A stretch of DNA of 64,000 bases, from NCBI RefSeq assembly GCF_024181225.1, contig NZ_CP051198.1, positions 434,001 through 498,000 of the forward strand. Direction: 5' to 3'. The position numbers and the translations under genes are program-made. Below the pieces are notes generated by a model. That model was not told the origin of the DNA. It searched no databases and saw only the letters and a program-made list of their open reading frames with translations. How positions within the stretch are numbered: position 1 is the first letter of the stretch; each line of letters starts with the position of its first letter. The stretch is from Treponema sp. OMZ 787. GTDB lineage: Bacteria; Spirochaetota; Spirochaetia; Treponematales; Treponemataceae. Below are positions 15,458 through 23,355 of the stretch, one piece after another.

Positions 15458-17017
15458 TTACTCGTTCATTTTTTTTGTTTCGGGATAATTTGTTACTCTT
15501 TGAATATCCTTGTAAATATCTTTTAGTGCAGGATATATTTTTTTGTATACGCCGAATAGACCGTCATAAAGGGAGCGGTGTTCGGGATTCGGTGTAAATT
15601 CTTTTTCGTATAGGACCATTTCCTTTACGGCCTCTTTGATTGAAGCATACTCGCCTATTCCTGCTGCCGTTATGATGGCTGCTCCTAAGGAGGAGGCTTC
15701 AGGTGTTTTTCCCCGCACAAGCGGCCGGTTTAAAATGTCTGCGGTAATCTGACAGATAGCATCACTTTGGGATGCTCCCCCTGAGGCAGCAACTTTTTCA
15801 CATCTCAACCTTCCCTTAGCTTCGATTAATTCCAAGCCTTCACGCAAAGAGTACGCAAGGCCTTCGATAATTGCCCTGTATAGGTCATCTCGGCCATGGA
15901 CATCGCCGAAGCCTATGATGCTCCCTTTTGCATAACGGTCAAAGACGCTTGCTCCCCAGTAGGGCTGGAGCATAAGGCCTCTTCCGCCCGGCGGAGAAGC
16001 ATGTAAAAGCTTATCCAAAATAACTTCAGGTATTATACCCTTAGATTCGGCGAGCTTACATTCTTCTTTGCCGAGTTCTTCCTTAAACCAGCTTATCATC
16101 CAATAGCCGCGGAAGATTTCCAGTTCCGAAAGCCATGTATCGGGAAGAATGCCGCAGTAGGCAGGAAAGAGTTTTTTATATTCAAAGTATTTTTTTGAGC
16201 AGACTTCGATTGTGGCGGTTGTGCCGAAACTTAAAGAGGCCAGAGATGAATCTACTACGCCCGCTCCAATAGTTTCACAAGCCTTGTCGCTTCCGCAAGC
16301 AACAAGGGGAATACCTTGAGGGAGTCCCAATTCTTTTGAAACTCCATCCGTTAGGGTGCCGATTATTTTTCCGCTTTCGGTAAGGTCATGCCTTTTTTCG
16401 TTTTCCAGGGGCATAAGAGTTTCTTCGATCGAATGTTTTTTTGCCCACGCTCTTTTTCGATTCACGAATGGAACATAACCGACCATCGAGGAGACGGCAT
16501 CGCAGGCCTTTCCTGTGAGCTTATAAATAAACCAGCCCGAAAGAAAAAACATCTTCCATGTTTTATCCCAGATTTCAGGTTCGTTTTCCCGCAGCCAGTT
16601 CATCTTACAATTTGACTGAACTGTAACTATAGGATCGTAAACTCCGGCTGCATGAAATGCTGTTCGTACAAGAAAGTTGGGATGATAGGGACCGTGGGCT
16701 GTCCTGTTGTCGAGCCATACAATTGCGGGCCGCAAAACTTTTCCGTCTTTATCGACCAGAACTGTAGTAGCCCTCATTGAAGAGATGCCCATTCCTGCAA
16801 TGTTTGCAAAAGCATCCGGGGCTTTTTCTTTAAGATTGGAAAGGCCTTCTTTTAAAGCATTCCAGTAAATTTCTACATCCTGTTCGGCCCATGCAGGTTG
16901 AGGGCTTGTGTGGGGGGGATAGGAAATACGGCTTGCTGCCAAGATACTCCCCTTTAAGTCAAAGAGCATTGTTCGTAAACTTTGGGTGCCGCAATCGACC
17001 GTCAAGATGGTTTTCAT
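15458..17017 (-). CDS. FGGY-family carbohydrate kinase
   Basis: The 519-residue kinase has the FGGY phosphate motifs: TVDCGTQSLRTMLFD at the N-terminus, the substrate loop PAWAEQDVEIYW, GTTATIEVCS around residue 266, and the C-terminal signature AASGGASQSDAICQITAD. The family phosphorylates sugars and polyols such as xylulose, glycerol, erythritol or ribulose. The neighbouring G3P-dehydrogenase homologues make glycerol or a related polyol the likely substrate, but residues alone do not settle it. It overlaps the upstream gene by 4 bases. Confidence 0.82.
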   Translation of the reverse strand: MKTILTVDCGTQSLRTMLFDLKGSILAASRISYPPHTSPQPAWAEQDVEIYWNALKEGLSNLKEKAPDAFANIAGMGISSMRATTVLVDKDGKVLRPAIVWLDNRTAHGPYHPNFLVRTAFHAAGVYDPIVTVQSNCKMNWLRENEPEIWDKTWKMFFLSGWFIYKLTGKACDAVSSMVGYVPFVNRKRAWAKKHSIEETLMPLENEKRHDLTESGKIIGTLTDGVSKELGLPQGIPLVACGSDKACETIGAGVVDSSLASLSFGTTATIEVCSKKYFEYKKLFPAYCGILPDTWLSELEIFRGYWMISWFKEELGKEECKLAESKGIIPEVILDKLLHASPPGGRGLMLQPYWGASVFDRYAKGSIIGFGDVHGRDDLYRAIIEGLAYSLREGLELIEAKGRLRCEKVAASGGASQSDAICQITADILNRPLVRGKTPEASSLGAAIITAAGIGEYASIKEAVKEMVLYEKEFTPNPEHRSLYDGLFGVYKKIYPALKDIYKDIQRVTNYPETKKMNE

Positions 17018-17370
17018 TGGGATCCTCCTGCTGCGATTAAATCGGCTCCGCTTTCGGCAAAGTTTTTTATGATTATGTCGCCGGGCTTTTTTGAAGAGTC
17101 TGCTTTAAGCTTTCTGATAAGGTGCATATATTCTGCAAAGTTTTTTAAGGGAACTTCTTTGCTTGTTTTTACGGGGAGCCTAGGGAAGCCTTCTACCGAA
17201 GAGGCTATCGTGCTTGTAAGAATTCTCATAGGACATACAGCCTCGGTTTTTCCGTAGGAAAGACCTTTAGGGCATTTATTGCCTGTAACGCTGATATTTT
17301 CTCCTTCGATTTTTACGCTCAGGCGGCAGCCCCTGGGACAGGCTGTGCAGATAAGGCTTTTAGTTTCCAT
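17014..17370 (-). CDS. DUF1667 small cysteine-rich protein
   Basis: The 118-residue protein has CTACPRGC and then GNKCPKG followed by AVCPMRILTST, the pattern of DUF1667. Members are regularly encoded between an anaerobic G3P dehydrogenase and a glycerol kinase in other bacteria. Four or more cysteines suggest an iron-sulfur or zinc site, so it may carry electrons for the FAD protein. It overlaps both neighbours by a few bases, indicating tight translational coupling. Confidence 0.85.
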   Translation of the reverse strand: METKSLICTACPRGCRLSVKIEGENISVTGNKCPKGLSYGKTEAVCPMRILTSTIASSVEGFPRLPVKTSKEVPLKNFAEYMHLIRKLKADSSKKPGDIIIKNFAESGADLIAAGGSQ

Positions 17371-18778
17371 TATTGACCCCCTTATTTTCCAATGAGGTTT
17401 TGATGCTATCCGGTGAAGTTTCGCTTAAAACTATTTCAAGCTTTTCGGCCCCTCTTAGTTTTTCGCAAGGCAAAATAAAGCGCTCCATTTCGGGAGGTTT
17501 AAGCTCTTCGTATTTACGCTCAAAGACGGTTTTGCTGCCGGTCTTAGTTTCCGCCTCAGGGCTGTCCTCAAAGCAGACTTTAAGACTCACCGTAACATTT
17601 TGCATTTCTTCTGAGGCTCTAAAATAAAAGATGATAGAGCCCTCTGCCTCTGTGTCGATTTTTTGCGGAACAACATAGAGGATTTTTCCTCTGATATTTA
17701 AGGGCAAAAGTTTTTCCGCCCCGGTGCTAATATTTAAAGGGCAAGTTTTTTCTTCCCCGGCCCTCATGTTTAAAGCAAAATCGGCAGCGGCTTCTCCCGC
17801 AATTTTTCCCGATTCGGAAACGTAATCGACAAGGTCGTTTACATGCAGGGCGTTTCCGCAAGAAAAGAGACCTGCAATTTCCGTGTGCATAAATTGATCG
17901 ACGATGGGCCCCTTTGTTCTTCCGTCTATAGGAACATTGAGGCTTGACAGTATATCGTTTTCGGGGATGAGGCCTACGCTTAAGATTAGGGTGTCACAGG
18001 GAATTCTTTTTTCGGTGCCTGCAATCGGATGCATATTTTTATCCACTTGGGCAATCTTTACTGCCTCGACCCTTTCCCTGCCTTCGACCTCAATAACTGT
18101 TGTTGATAGATGAAGGGGTATGCCGTAGTCGTCAAGACACTGCACGATGTTTCGGCTGAGGCCTGAGGGGGTGGGTTTGATTTCGTAGACCCCCTCTACC
18201 TTTGCGCCTTCAAGGGTGAGTCGGCGGGCCATTATAAGACCTATGTCTCCCGAACCCAAGATTACGCATTTTTTTCCCGCCGTAAGCATCGGCATAAACC
18301 CGTGAAGGTTTATGAGGGCTTGGGCTTGTCCTGCAGTAAAAATACCTGCGGGTCTTTCCCCGTGAATGTTTACCTGCCTGTCCGTCCTTTCACGGCAGCC
18401 CATAGCTGCAACAAGGCTCCTTGCTTTAAGCTCAAAAATTCCGTATTCGGGATTTGTAAATTCAATGCAGAATAAATCATTTTCTTTTTTTAGTTTGGTT
18501 AAAAAGGTAAAAAGAAAAATATCGATATTTTCTTTTGCCTCTGTCATTTCCTTATAACGCCATGCGTATTCAGGGCCGGTAAGCCTTTCCTTAAAACGGA
18601 TTAGACCGAAGCCGTCATGAATGCACTGCTTTAAGATGCCGCCTATCTGTCCCTCTCTTTCTACAAGGGCAATTTTCAGCTCAGGACTTTTTTCTGAGGC
18701 AGCCAAGGCCGCCGCCATTCCGGCAGGGCCTCCGCCTATAACGATGACATCATAGTCGTTAAATGCAAGTTGTTTCAT
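17360..18778 (-). CDS. FAD/NAD(P)-dependent oxidoreductase
   Basis: The 472-residue protein is a pyridine-nucleotide disulfide-oxidoreductase-fold enzyme. The FAD dinucleotide-binding motif VIGGGPAGMAAALAAS is at residues 11-26. A second motif (VILGSGDIGLIMARRL) near 170 binds NAD(P)H, and the FAD ribityl site is at GLFSCGNALHVNDLVD near 300. The C-terminal 130 residues form an unusual beta-rich extension. With the next gene upstream and DUF1667 it resembles the electron-accepting partner of anaerobic G3P dehydrogenases. The stop and start codons overlap with both neighbours. Confidence 0.85.
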   Translation of the reverse strand: MKQLAFNDYDVIVIGGGPAGMAAALAASEKSPELKIALVEREGQIGGILKQCIHDGFGLIRFKERLTGPEYAWRYKEMTEAKENIDIFLFTFLTKLKKENDLFCIEFTNPEYGIFELKARSLVAAMGCRERTDRQVNIHGERPAGIFTAGQAQALINLHGFMPMLTAGKKCVILGSGDIGLIMARRLTLEGAKVEGVYEIKPTPSGLSRNIVQCLDDYGIPLHLSTTVIEVEGRERVEAVKIAQVDKNMHPIAGTEKRIPCDTLILSVGLIPENDILSSLNVPIDGRTKGPIVDQFMHTEIAGLFSCGNALHVNDLVDYVSESGKIAGEAAADFALNMRAGEEKTCPLNISTGAEKLLPLNIRGKILYVVPQKIDTEAEGSIIFYFRASEEMQNVTVSLKVCFEDSPEAETKTGSKTVFERKYEELKPPEMERFILPCEKLRGAEKLEIVLSETSPDSIKTSLENKGVNNGN

Positions 18779-20526
18779 TTTTCGCCTCCGCTAAAGGCTT
18801 CAAAGTTTTCTATCGGCTGAACAAGCGCGGAACCCTCTCCCTTCTTTGTGATCTTTTCAACGGGGATGCCTTTTTCTTCTGCAATAATTTTTAAGATATG
18901 GGGAGTACAAAAGCCTCCGTGACATCTGCCGGCTCCGGCTCTTACCCTTCTTTTAATTGCATCAAGGGTGAATACATTTAGAGGATTGTTTACCGCATCC
19001 CGTATTTCGCCCTCGCTGACCTCTTCACAGCGGCAGATGATTTTTCCGTATTGAGGATTTTTTTCGATTAAAGCTTTTCTTTCCTCAGTTTCCATTTCGG
19101 AAACAGGCTTCATAGCTTTTCTGATCGGCGAAAAATTCTCTTTTAATCTTACGTCCATTTTTTTCTTTAAAATTGAAACGGAAATCTTTACGATGTCCTC
19201 TGCAACGGCCGGAGCGGAAGCAAAGCCGGGGGACTGGATTCCTGCAGCGTGTACCAAGTTGTCAACCCTCTCGGAAGCTTCAACGATAAAATCTTCTTCC
19301 CATGTGCAGGCCCTTGTTCCGCTGTAATAGGTTATTATGTCGGAAGGTGAAACCTTTGAGTTTAGCTTTAAGTGTTTTTTTATTTCTTCAAAGGCTTCGG
19401 GCCTTGTAGAAAAATCCTCCCTATCCATAACCTCTACAGCATTCGGACCTATGAGGAGGTTGCCTTCAACGCAGGGCATTATGCCTCCTCCTTTTGAATG
19501 ACCTTTCCGAAGTCTTAAAAGGCTCGGCATGGCGGAGCCTGTTTTTTGTAAGCCCTTTAGCCTCTTATCGAGAATGGCATCCGTTCCCTTGCGTGCATGG
19601 ATCGAAAAAAATCTGTCGCCTGCAAGACCTGCAACCTTGTCTGCCCAAACTCCGGCAGCGTTTATTAAAAGTTTTGTACGGCAGGTTCCGCGGTTGGTTA
19701 TAAGTTCTGTTACGGCAGTGCCTTCTTTTTTGACACCGATTAGGGCTGTGTTAAAAAAGAATTCCGCTCCGTTTTCGCAAGCGTTTTCGGCATAACAAAC
19801 GGTAACCTTCATCGGAGAAGCAACTCCGGATGATGGAAGCCAAAAACCGCCGTAGTTTTTATCGGTCATAAAGGGATCTATTTTTTTTACTAGCTTGCGG
19901 GAGCGGTAGCCGTAATCTCCGTCAACTCCGTTTAGGCGGCATCTTCTTTTCATAAGCGGAACGAGCAATTTAAAAACCGGATGATAAAAAAGAAAAAAAC
20001 TGCCGCAGCGGTTTATTTCAAAGCCCAGCTCTTCTGAAACCTTTGTGTACATTCTGTTGCCGCGTATGTTCAGCTTGCCCTTTATCTTTTTAGGACTATC
20101 CGCAAAGCCCGGATGAATCATTCCGTCATTGTGCCCCGAAGCCTGCATTGCAACATCGCTTTCTTTTTCAAAGAGGGCGATTTTTAAATCATAGCGTGAT
20201 AATTCTCTTGCGATGGCACAGCCTATTACTCCTCCGCCTATGATTACGGCATCAAAGTTCCTGTCCTCTAAAAGAGAATCTTTTATTTTCGGCAGGTGCA
20301 TGGGTTTTTCCCCCTTGCCGTTTATAGTTAGATCGTTTACGACTCCCTTAAAACCGCAGCGGGCAGCAGCATAGCCTGCCGCAATCCTTTCTTCCATCGA
20401 GGAAACATCTCCTTCTAAAACAACGGATTTTACATCAAGGGAAATTTTAATCTTTTCGCCTAGCCTAAGCCTCTTTAATTTTTTTTGTAATGTTAAAAGT
20501 TTCTTATCAAAATTTTTGCTGTCCAT
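18775..20526 (-). CDS. Glycerol-3-phosphate dehydrogenase-like protein with N-terminal BON-like and C-terminal [2Fe-2S] domains
   Basis: The 583-residue protein has three parts. Residues about 25-72 (SVVLEGDVSSMEERIAAGYA to GVVNDLTI) look like a BON domain. Residues 90-455 are a DAO/GlpA-like FAD oxidoreductase (AVIIGGGVIGCAIARELSRY). Residues about 490-550 are a BFD-like [2Fe-2S] domain (CRCEEVSEGEI and AGRCHGGFC). It would oxidise glycerol-3-phosphate or a related 2-hydroxyacid/polyol phosphate and pass electrons to the FAD partner downstream. The N-terminal BON fusion is uncommon and could tether the enzyme to membrane lipids. Confidence 0.82.
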   Translation of the reverse strand: MDSKNFDKKLLTLQKKLKRLRLGEKIKISLDVKSVVLEGDVSSMEERIAAGYAAARCGFKGVVNDLTINGKGEKPMHLPKIKDSLLEDRNFDAVIIGGGVIGCAIARELSRYDLKIALFEKESDVAMQASGHNDGMIHPGFADSPKKIKGKLNIRGNRMYTKVSEELGFEINRCGSFFLFYHPVFKLLVPLMKRRCRLNGVDGDYGYRSRKLVKKIDPFMTDKNYGGFWLPSSGVASPMKVTVCYAENACENGAEFFFNTALIGVKKEGTAVTELITNRGTCRTKLLINAAGVWADKVAGLAGDRFFSIHARKGTDAILDKRLKGLQKTGSAMPSLLRLRKGHSKGGGIMPCVEGNLLIGPNAVEVMDREDFSTRPEAFEEIKKHLKLNSKVSPSDIITYYSGTRACTWEEDFIVEASERVDNLVHAAGIQSPGFASAPAVAEDIVKISVSILKKKMDVRLKENFSPIRKAMKPVSEMETEERKALIEKNPQYGKIICRCEEVSEGEIRDAVNNPLNVFTLDAIKRRVRAGAGRCHGGFCTPHILKIIAEEKGIPVEKITKKGEGSALVQPIENFEAFSGGEK

Positions 20527-20534
20527 GTGTACTC

Positions 20535-21257
20535 CTAGCTAAGATAAGCTCCTTCTCTATATGTTTCAGGTTTTGTTAATTGTATCATCATTTTTATCGC
20601 GGCCTCTTCATTTGCAGAATTTAAGGCGTTAAGAAAAAGTTTTTTGTATTCCGGAATTTTATCCGCATAAGAAAGCTTTTCACATAAGAATTGTTTAAAT
20701 TGGTGTTTATAAATTTCTTTTGATGTTTCAAAATTAAGTAGAAAAATAGGACTATCGGATAAATCTATTAGTGTAAGGTAAAATTCAAAATCTTCAATTG
20801 CTGAGGTTTCAATGTTTTCCGGACTTGAAAAATGTATCTTATTATTTAAAGGTAGAAAAAAATGATAGCGTTCTTTTACCGATAAATTTGAAATTCTTTT
20901 TATAAGTTTTTTTATTATATGAGTTAAAATAAGCTGTCTGAATTCTACAAGTCCTTCTTCAATTTTTTCAGGCTCGGATATTTGCTTATTGCGATAGAGT
21001 TCGGTTAAAAGTCCGATAGATATAAATGAGGTAAAATCGTTTACTGTACAGCCGTGCCGCGGTCTAATTGTGATAAGCCCCTTGGTTTGCAAGCTGAGCA
21101 GGGCTTCATGTACTACCGGTCTTGAAACACCAAAGCGTTCTGCCAATTCTCTTTCAGGAGGGAGATATTCTCCGGCTGAAAATATTCCGGTTAAAATTTC
21201 GTCCTGAATAACCGATGCGATTTTTTCTTTTTTTAAACCTTGTTCCTCCGTTTTCAT
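20535..21257 (-). CDS. GntR/FadR-type transcriptional regulator
   Basis: The 240-residue protein has the winged-helix pattern of GntR regulators at the N-terminus (GEYLPPERELAERFGVSRPV, then VHEALLSLQTKGLI). An all-helical FadR-like effector domain follows. It is the first gene of the polyol/G3P operon, ends 8 bases before the dehydrogenase gene, and has a candidate operator in its own promoter region. Autoregulation with induction by an operon substrate is likely. GGGAGGAATGTT precedes the ATG. Confidence 0.88.
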   Translation of the reverse strand: MKTEEQGLKKEKIASVIQDEILTGIFSAGEYLPPERELAERFGVSRPVVHEALLSLQTKGLITIRPRHGCTVNDFTSFISIGLLTELYRNKQISEPEKIEEGLVEFRQLILTHIIKKLIKRISNLSVKERYHFFLPLNNKIHFSSPENIETSAIEDFEFYLTLIDLSDSPIFLLNFETSKEIYKHQFKQFLCEKLSYADKIPEYKKLFLNALNSANEEAAIKMMIQLTKPETYREGAYLS

Positions 21258-21287
21258 AACATTCCTCCCATAAAACTTTTTTTAGTC

Positions 21288-21333
21288 GTGGCCTTACCAC
21301 CAATATGCTAGCACAGAGGTTTAAATTTGTCAA
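21288..21333 (-). promoter_or_regulatory. Promoter and putative operator of the GntR/G3P operon
   Basis: On the minus strand TTGACA (21333-21328) and TAGCAT (21310-21305) are 17 bases apart. Overlapping the start point, GTGGTAAGGCCAC (21300-21288) has GTGG/CCAC arms like FadR-type operators, so bound repressor would block initiation. Confidence 0.75.
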
Positions 21334-21354
21334 GTTTTATTTAGAAGATTTTAA

Positions 21355-21394
21355 TAAAAAAGCGGCAGAGGCCTATAAAGACCTTCCTGCCGCC
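21355..21394 (-). terminator. Intrinsic terminator after the UGA-containing gene
   Basis: On the minus strand GCGGCAGGAAGGTC pairs with GGCCTCTGCCGC around a TTTATA loop, followed by a T-run (21361-21355). Confidence 0.88.
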
Positions 21395-21417
21395 TTAATT
21401 ATATTTTATTCAAATGC

Positions 21418-21705
21418 CTAAAAAACGATACCTTCGACAATCAATTTTTCGGAGAACAATACTTTCTTGTATTTTACAAAAAGAGTATCGTTGGATGCAT
21501 TGATTTTATTTTTCACATAAACATCAATATCCCCCGATTTTATCAATTTGAAGTCTTCTTTATCTTTTTTAGGTTCTACCGGTGACACGACCGGCTGGGG
21601 TTCCCCAACGCCTCAGGAAGCACAACCTATTAGGTCAATAGTTATTGCCTTAGAATCGATTTTCTTTAAATAGTCCAATACCTTGGAATCAATATTTATT
21701 GTCAT
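21418..21705 (-). CDS. Small selenoprotein with Sec encoded by in-frame UGA (CC/Se-motif type)
   Basis: From ATG 21705 the frame reads 95 residues to TAG 21420-21418, with one TGA at codon 31 (21615-21613). The context is IDLIGCAS-U-GVGEP, and coding character continues for 64 codons afterwards. AAGGAGTGATTAT precedes the ATG and overlaps the tcyP stop. A hairpin suited to bacterial SECIS function follows the TGA, and a terminator follows the true stop. The Cys-x-x-Sec-Gly-x-Gly layout matches small HesB-like or CC/Se-motif (seleno)proteins as I remember them. The function is unknown, perhaps redox or sulfur/selenium handling. Automatic gene callers will miss or split it. Confidence 0.85.
21579..21612 (-). 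promoter_or_regulatory. Candidate bacterial SECIS element
   Basis: Downstream of the UGA, TTGGG-GAAC-CCCAG forms a small hairpin. CCGGT (21594-21590) pairs with ACCGG (21583-21579) around a 6-base CGTGTC loop. The apical loop begins 23 bases after the UGA, within the spacing known for SelB recognition. Confidence 0.65.
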
Positions 21706-21716
21706 ATAATCACTCC

Positions 21717-23090
21717 TTATTCAACGATGATTTCTTTTCTATTGTAAATTGTATCATCCAGCTCTCCTGTTCTTTTTGCGGCAATTACACCGGAAAGAAG
21801 AGAGTCGCTTACATTTAAGGCTGTTCGGCCCATATCGATGAGGGGCTCAATAGCAACAAGAAGACCTGCAAGTGTTATCGGAAGTCCCATTGAGGACAGG
21901 ACTATGATTGCAGCAAATGTTGCACCGCCTCCTACACCAACGATTCCGAAGCTGCCTAAGGCTGTAATTAGGATAAGCTTTACAAGGAAGACTGGTGCCA
22001 ATGGATTTATTCCCAATGTGGGTGCAATCATAACTGCCAACATTGCGGGATAAATTCCGGCACATCCGTTTTGTCCGATACTTGTACCCAAACTTCCTGC
22101 GAGGTTAGCGATTCCCTCGGGAACACCTAAGTTGTTTACTTGGTTTGAAATAGTCAGAGGAAGGGTTCCTGCCGAAGATCTTGAAGTAAATGCAAACATA
22201 AGGTTTGAAAAACTTTTCTTAAAGAATGTTATGGGGTTTAATCCTGCTGTAAGCAAGTATAATCCATGTACGATAAACATGATTATGATAGCAATGTAGC
22301 TTGCTCCGATAAATCCGATAAGTCTTAAAATTTCAGAGAAATTTGAAGTTGAGGTTATATTGATCATAAGGGCTAAAACGCCGTAAGGTGTAATACGGAG
22401 GACCATGCGTACAAGCCTCATTACTACATCGGAACACGAGTTAAGCCATTTGATAAATACATCTGCACTTTCGGGATTACTTCTCTTTAAGAATAATGCT
22501 GCAAAACCAAGCATTGCCGAAAAGAAAACTGTAGCCAATGTTGCGTTTGTTCCTTGACCTGAAAATGCGTAAAAGGGATTGATAGGGATAATTTCAAGGA
22601 TTTGCTGCTGAATAGGCTTTGCCTCAAAGTCATGAAGCCTGCCTTCCATGGCCTTTCCTCTTGCAATTTCGCTTTCACCGGCTGTAAGATTTTCTGCTGA
22701 CAAGCCGAATGCAGAAGTTGTAAGGGCCCCAACTAGTGCAGATATTGCAACAGTTATCATAAGAACAGCTAAAATTCTTCCTGCTGCTTTTCCGATATTT
22801 TGTTTTTGTGTAGCAATGGATTTTGTAATACTGACAATAATTAACGGGTAAACAATCATCCTAAGCAATCTTACATAACCGCTTCCTACTAAAGTAATCC
22901 AGCTCATAGCTTTTTTTATCAAAGCTGTATCTTTAATAGTAAGCTGCAATATTGCACCAAAGATGATACCAACTGCGAGGGCAGTAACAACACGGACATT
23001 AAAGCTCATATTAAGTTTCTTCATATATCTAATTCCATACATGAGCAAAAATGCTGCGGCAACAATGCCGACTATCCAGACTGTGTTCAT
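21717..23090 (-). CDS. tcyP: L-cystine:cation symporter
   Basis: The 457-residue protein is a dicarboxylate/amino-acid:cation symporter (DAACS) family member with about eight membrane helices and two re-entrant loops. The N-terminal arrangement, including WITLVGSGYVRLLRMIVYPL, matches TcyP/YdjN cystine transporters rather than GltP. The substrate-binding region includes FTSRSSAGTLPLTI and GCAGIYPAMLAV. It is followed after 11 bases by the small UGA gene, so uptake of cystine (or selenocystine) and that protein are probably linked. A possible promoter (TTGCCT, 17 bases, TATGAT) lies just upstream. Confidence 0.85.
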   Translation of the reverse strand: MNTVWIVGIVAAAFLLMYGIRYMKKLNMSFNVRVVTALAVGIIFGAILQLTIKDTALIKKAMSWITLVGSGYVRLLRMIVYPLIIVSITKSIATQKQNIGKAAGRILAVLMITVAISALVGALTTSAFGLSAENLTAGESEIARGKAMEGRLHDFEAKPIQQQILEIIPINPFYAFSGQGTNATLATVFFSAMLGFAALFLKRSNPESADVFIKWLNSCSDVVMRLVRMVLRITPYGVLALMINITSTSNFSEILRLIGFIGASYIAIIIMFIVHGLYLLTAGLNPITFFKKSFSNLMFAFTSRSSAGTLPLTISNQVNNLGVPEGIANLAGSLGTSIGQNGCAGIYPAMLAVMIAPTLGINPLAPVFLVKLILITALGSFGIVGVGGGATFAAIIVLSSMGLPITLAGLLVAIEPLIDMGRTALNVSDSLLSGVIAAKRTGELDDTIYNRKEIIVE

Positions 23091-23167
23091 AAAAAACTCC
23101 TAAGTGCGGTATTTTATCATAAAATAATACTTTTTTCTAGGCAATTTCAACTATTTTTTACATTCTA

Positions 23168-23196
23168 TTGACAGCTTTTTTATTTTTTGATAAAAT
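23168..23196 (+). promoter_or_regulatory. Strong promoter of pyrBI
   Basis: TTGACA (23168-23173), a 17-base spacer and TAAAAT (23191-23196). Transcription would start near 23203, giving a leader of about 150 bases before pyrBI. Confidence 0.88.
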
Positions 23197-23241
23197 CCCT
23201 CCCGATATGGGCGGTAAGATCCATTTCAATGGAGGTGCAAG

Positions 23242-23298
23242 ATGATTTATTCCTTAGTTACTATAAGCTGCAAATTTTGCATCTCTCGTTTATTTTGA
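23242..23298 (+). CDS. pyrBI leader peptide (18 codons)
   Basis: ATG at 23242 follows GGAGGTGCAAG, a strong ribosome binding site. The peptide reads MIYSLVTISCKFCISRLF and stops with TGA at 23296-23298, two bases before the stem of an intrinsic terminator. The mRNA around the last codons is U/C rich, as in enterobacterial pyrL. I infer that a ribosome kept close to RNA polymerase when UTP is low prevents hairpin formation and lets transcription continue into pyrBI. Confidence 0.75.
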   Translation: MIYSLVTISCKFCISRLF

Positions 23299-23327
23299 GA
23301 ACATCGGTTTTTCCGATGTTTTTTTTT
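23299..23327 (+). terminator. Attenuator terminator in the pyrBI leader
   Basis: ACATCGG (23301-23307), TTTTT loop, CCGATGT (23313-23319), then a run of nine T ending at 23327. It lies between the leader peptide and pyrBI, so it must be regulated or leaky for the gene to be expressed. Confidence 0.88.
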
Positions 23328-23355
23328 GCATTTTTGTTTTTAACAGGAGTTTAAA

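Noticed and set aside
21616-21705. A 30-codon peptide ending at the TGA behind tcyP
   Set aside because: Coding character, the SECIS-like hairpin and the terminator position all support read-through to 21418.
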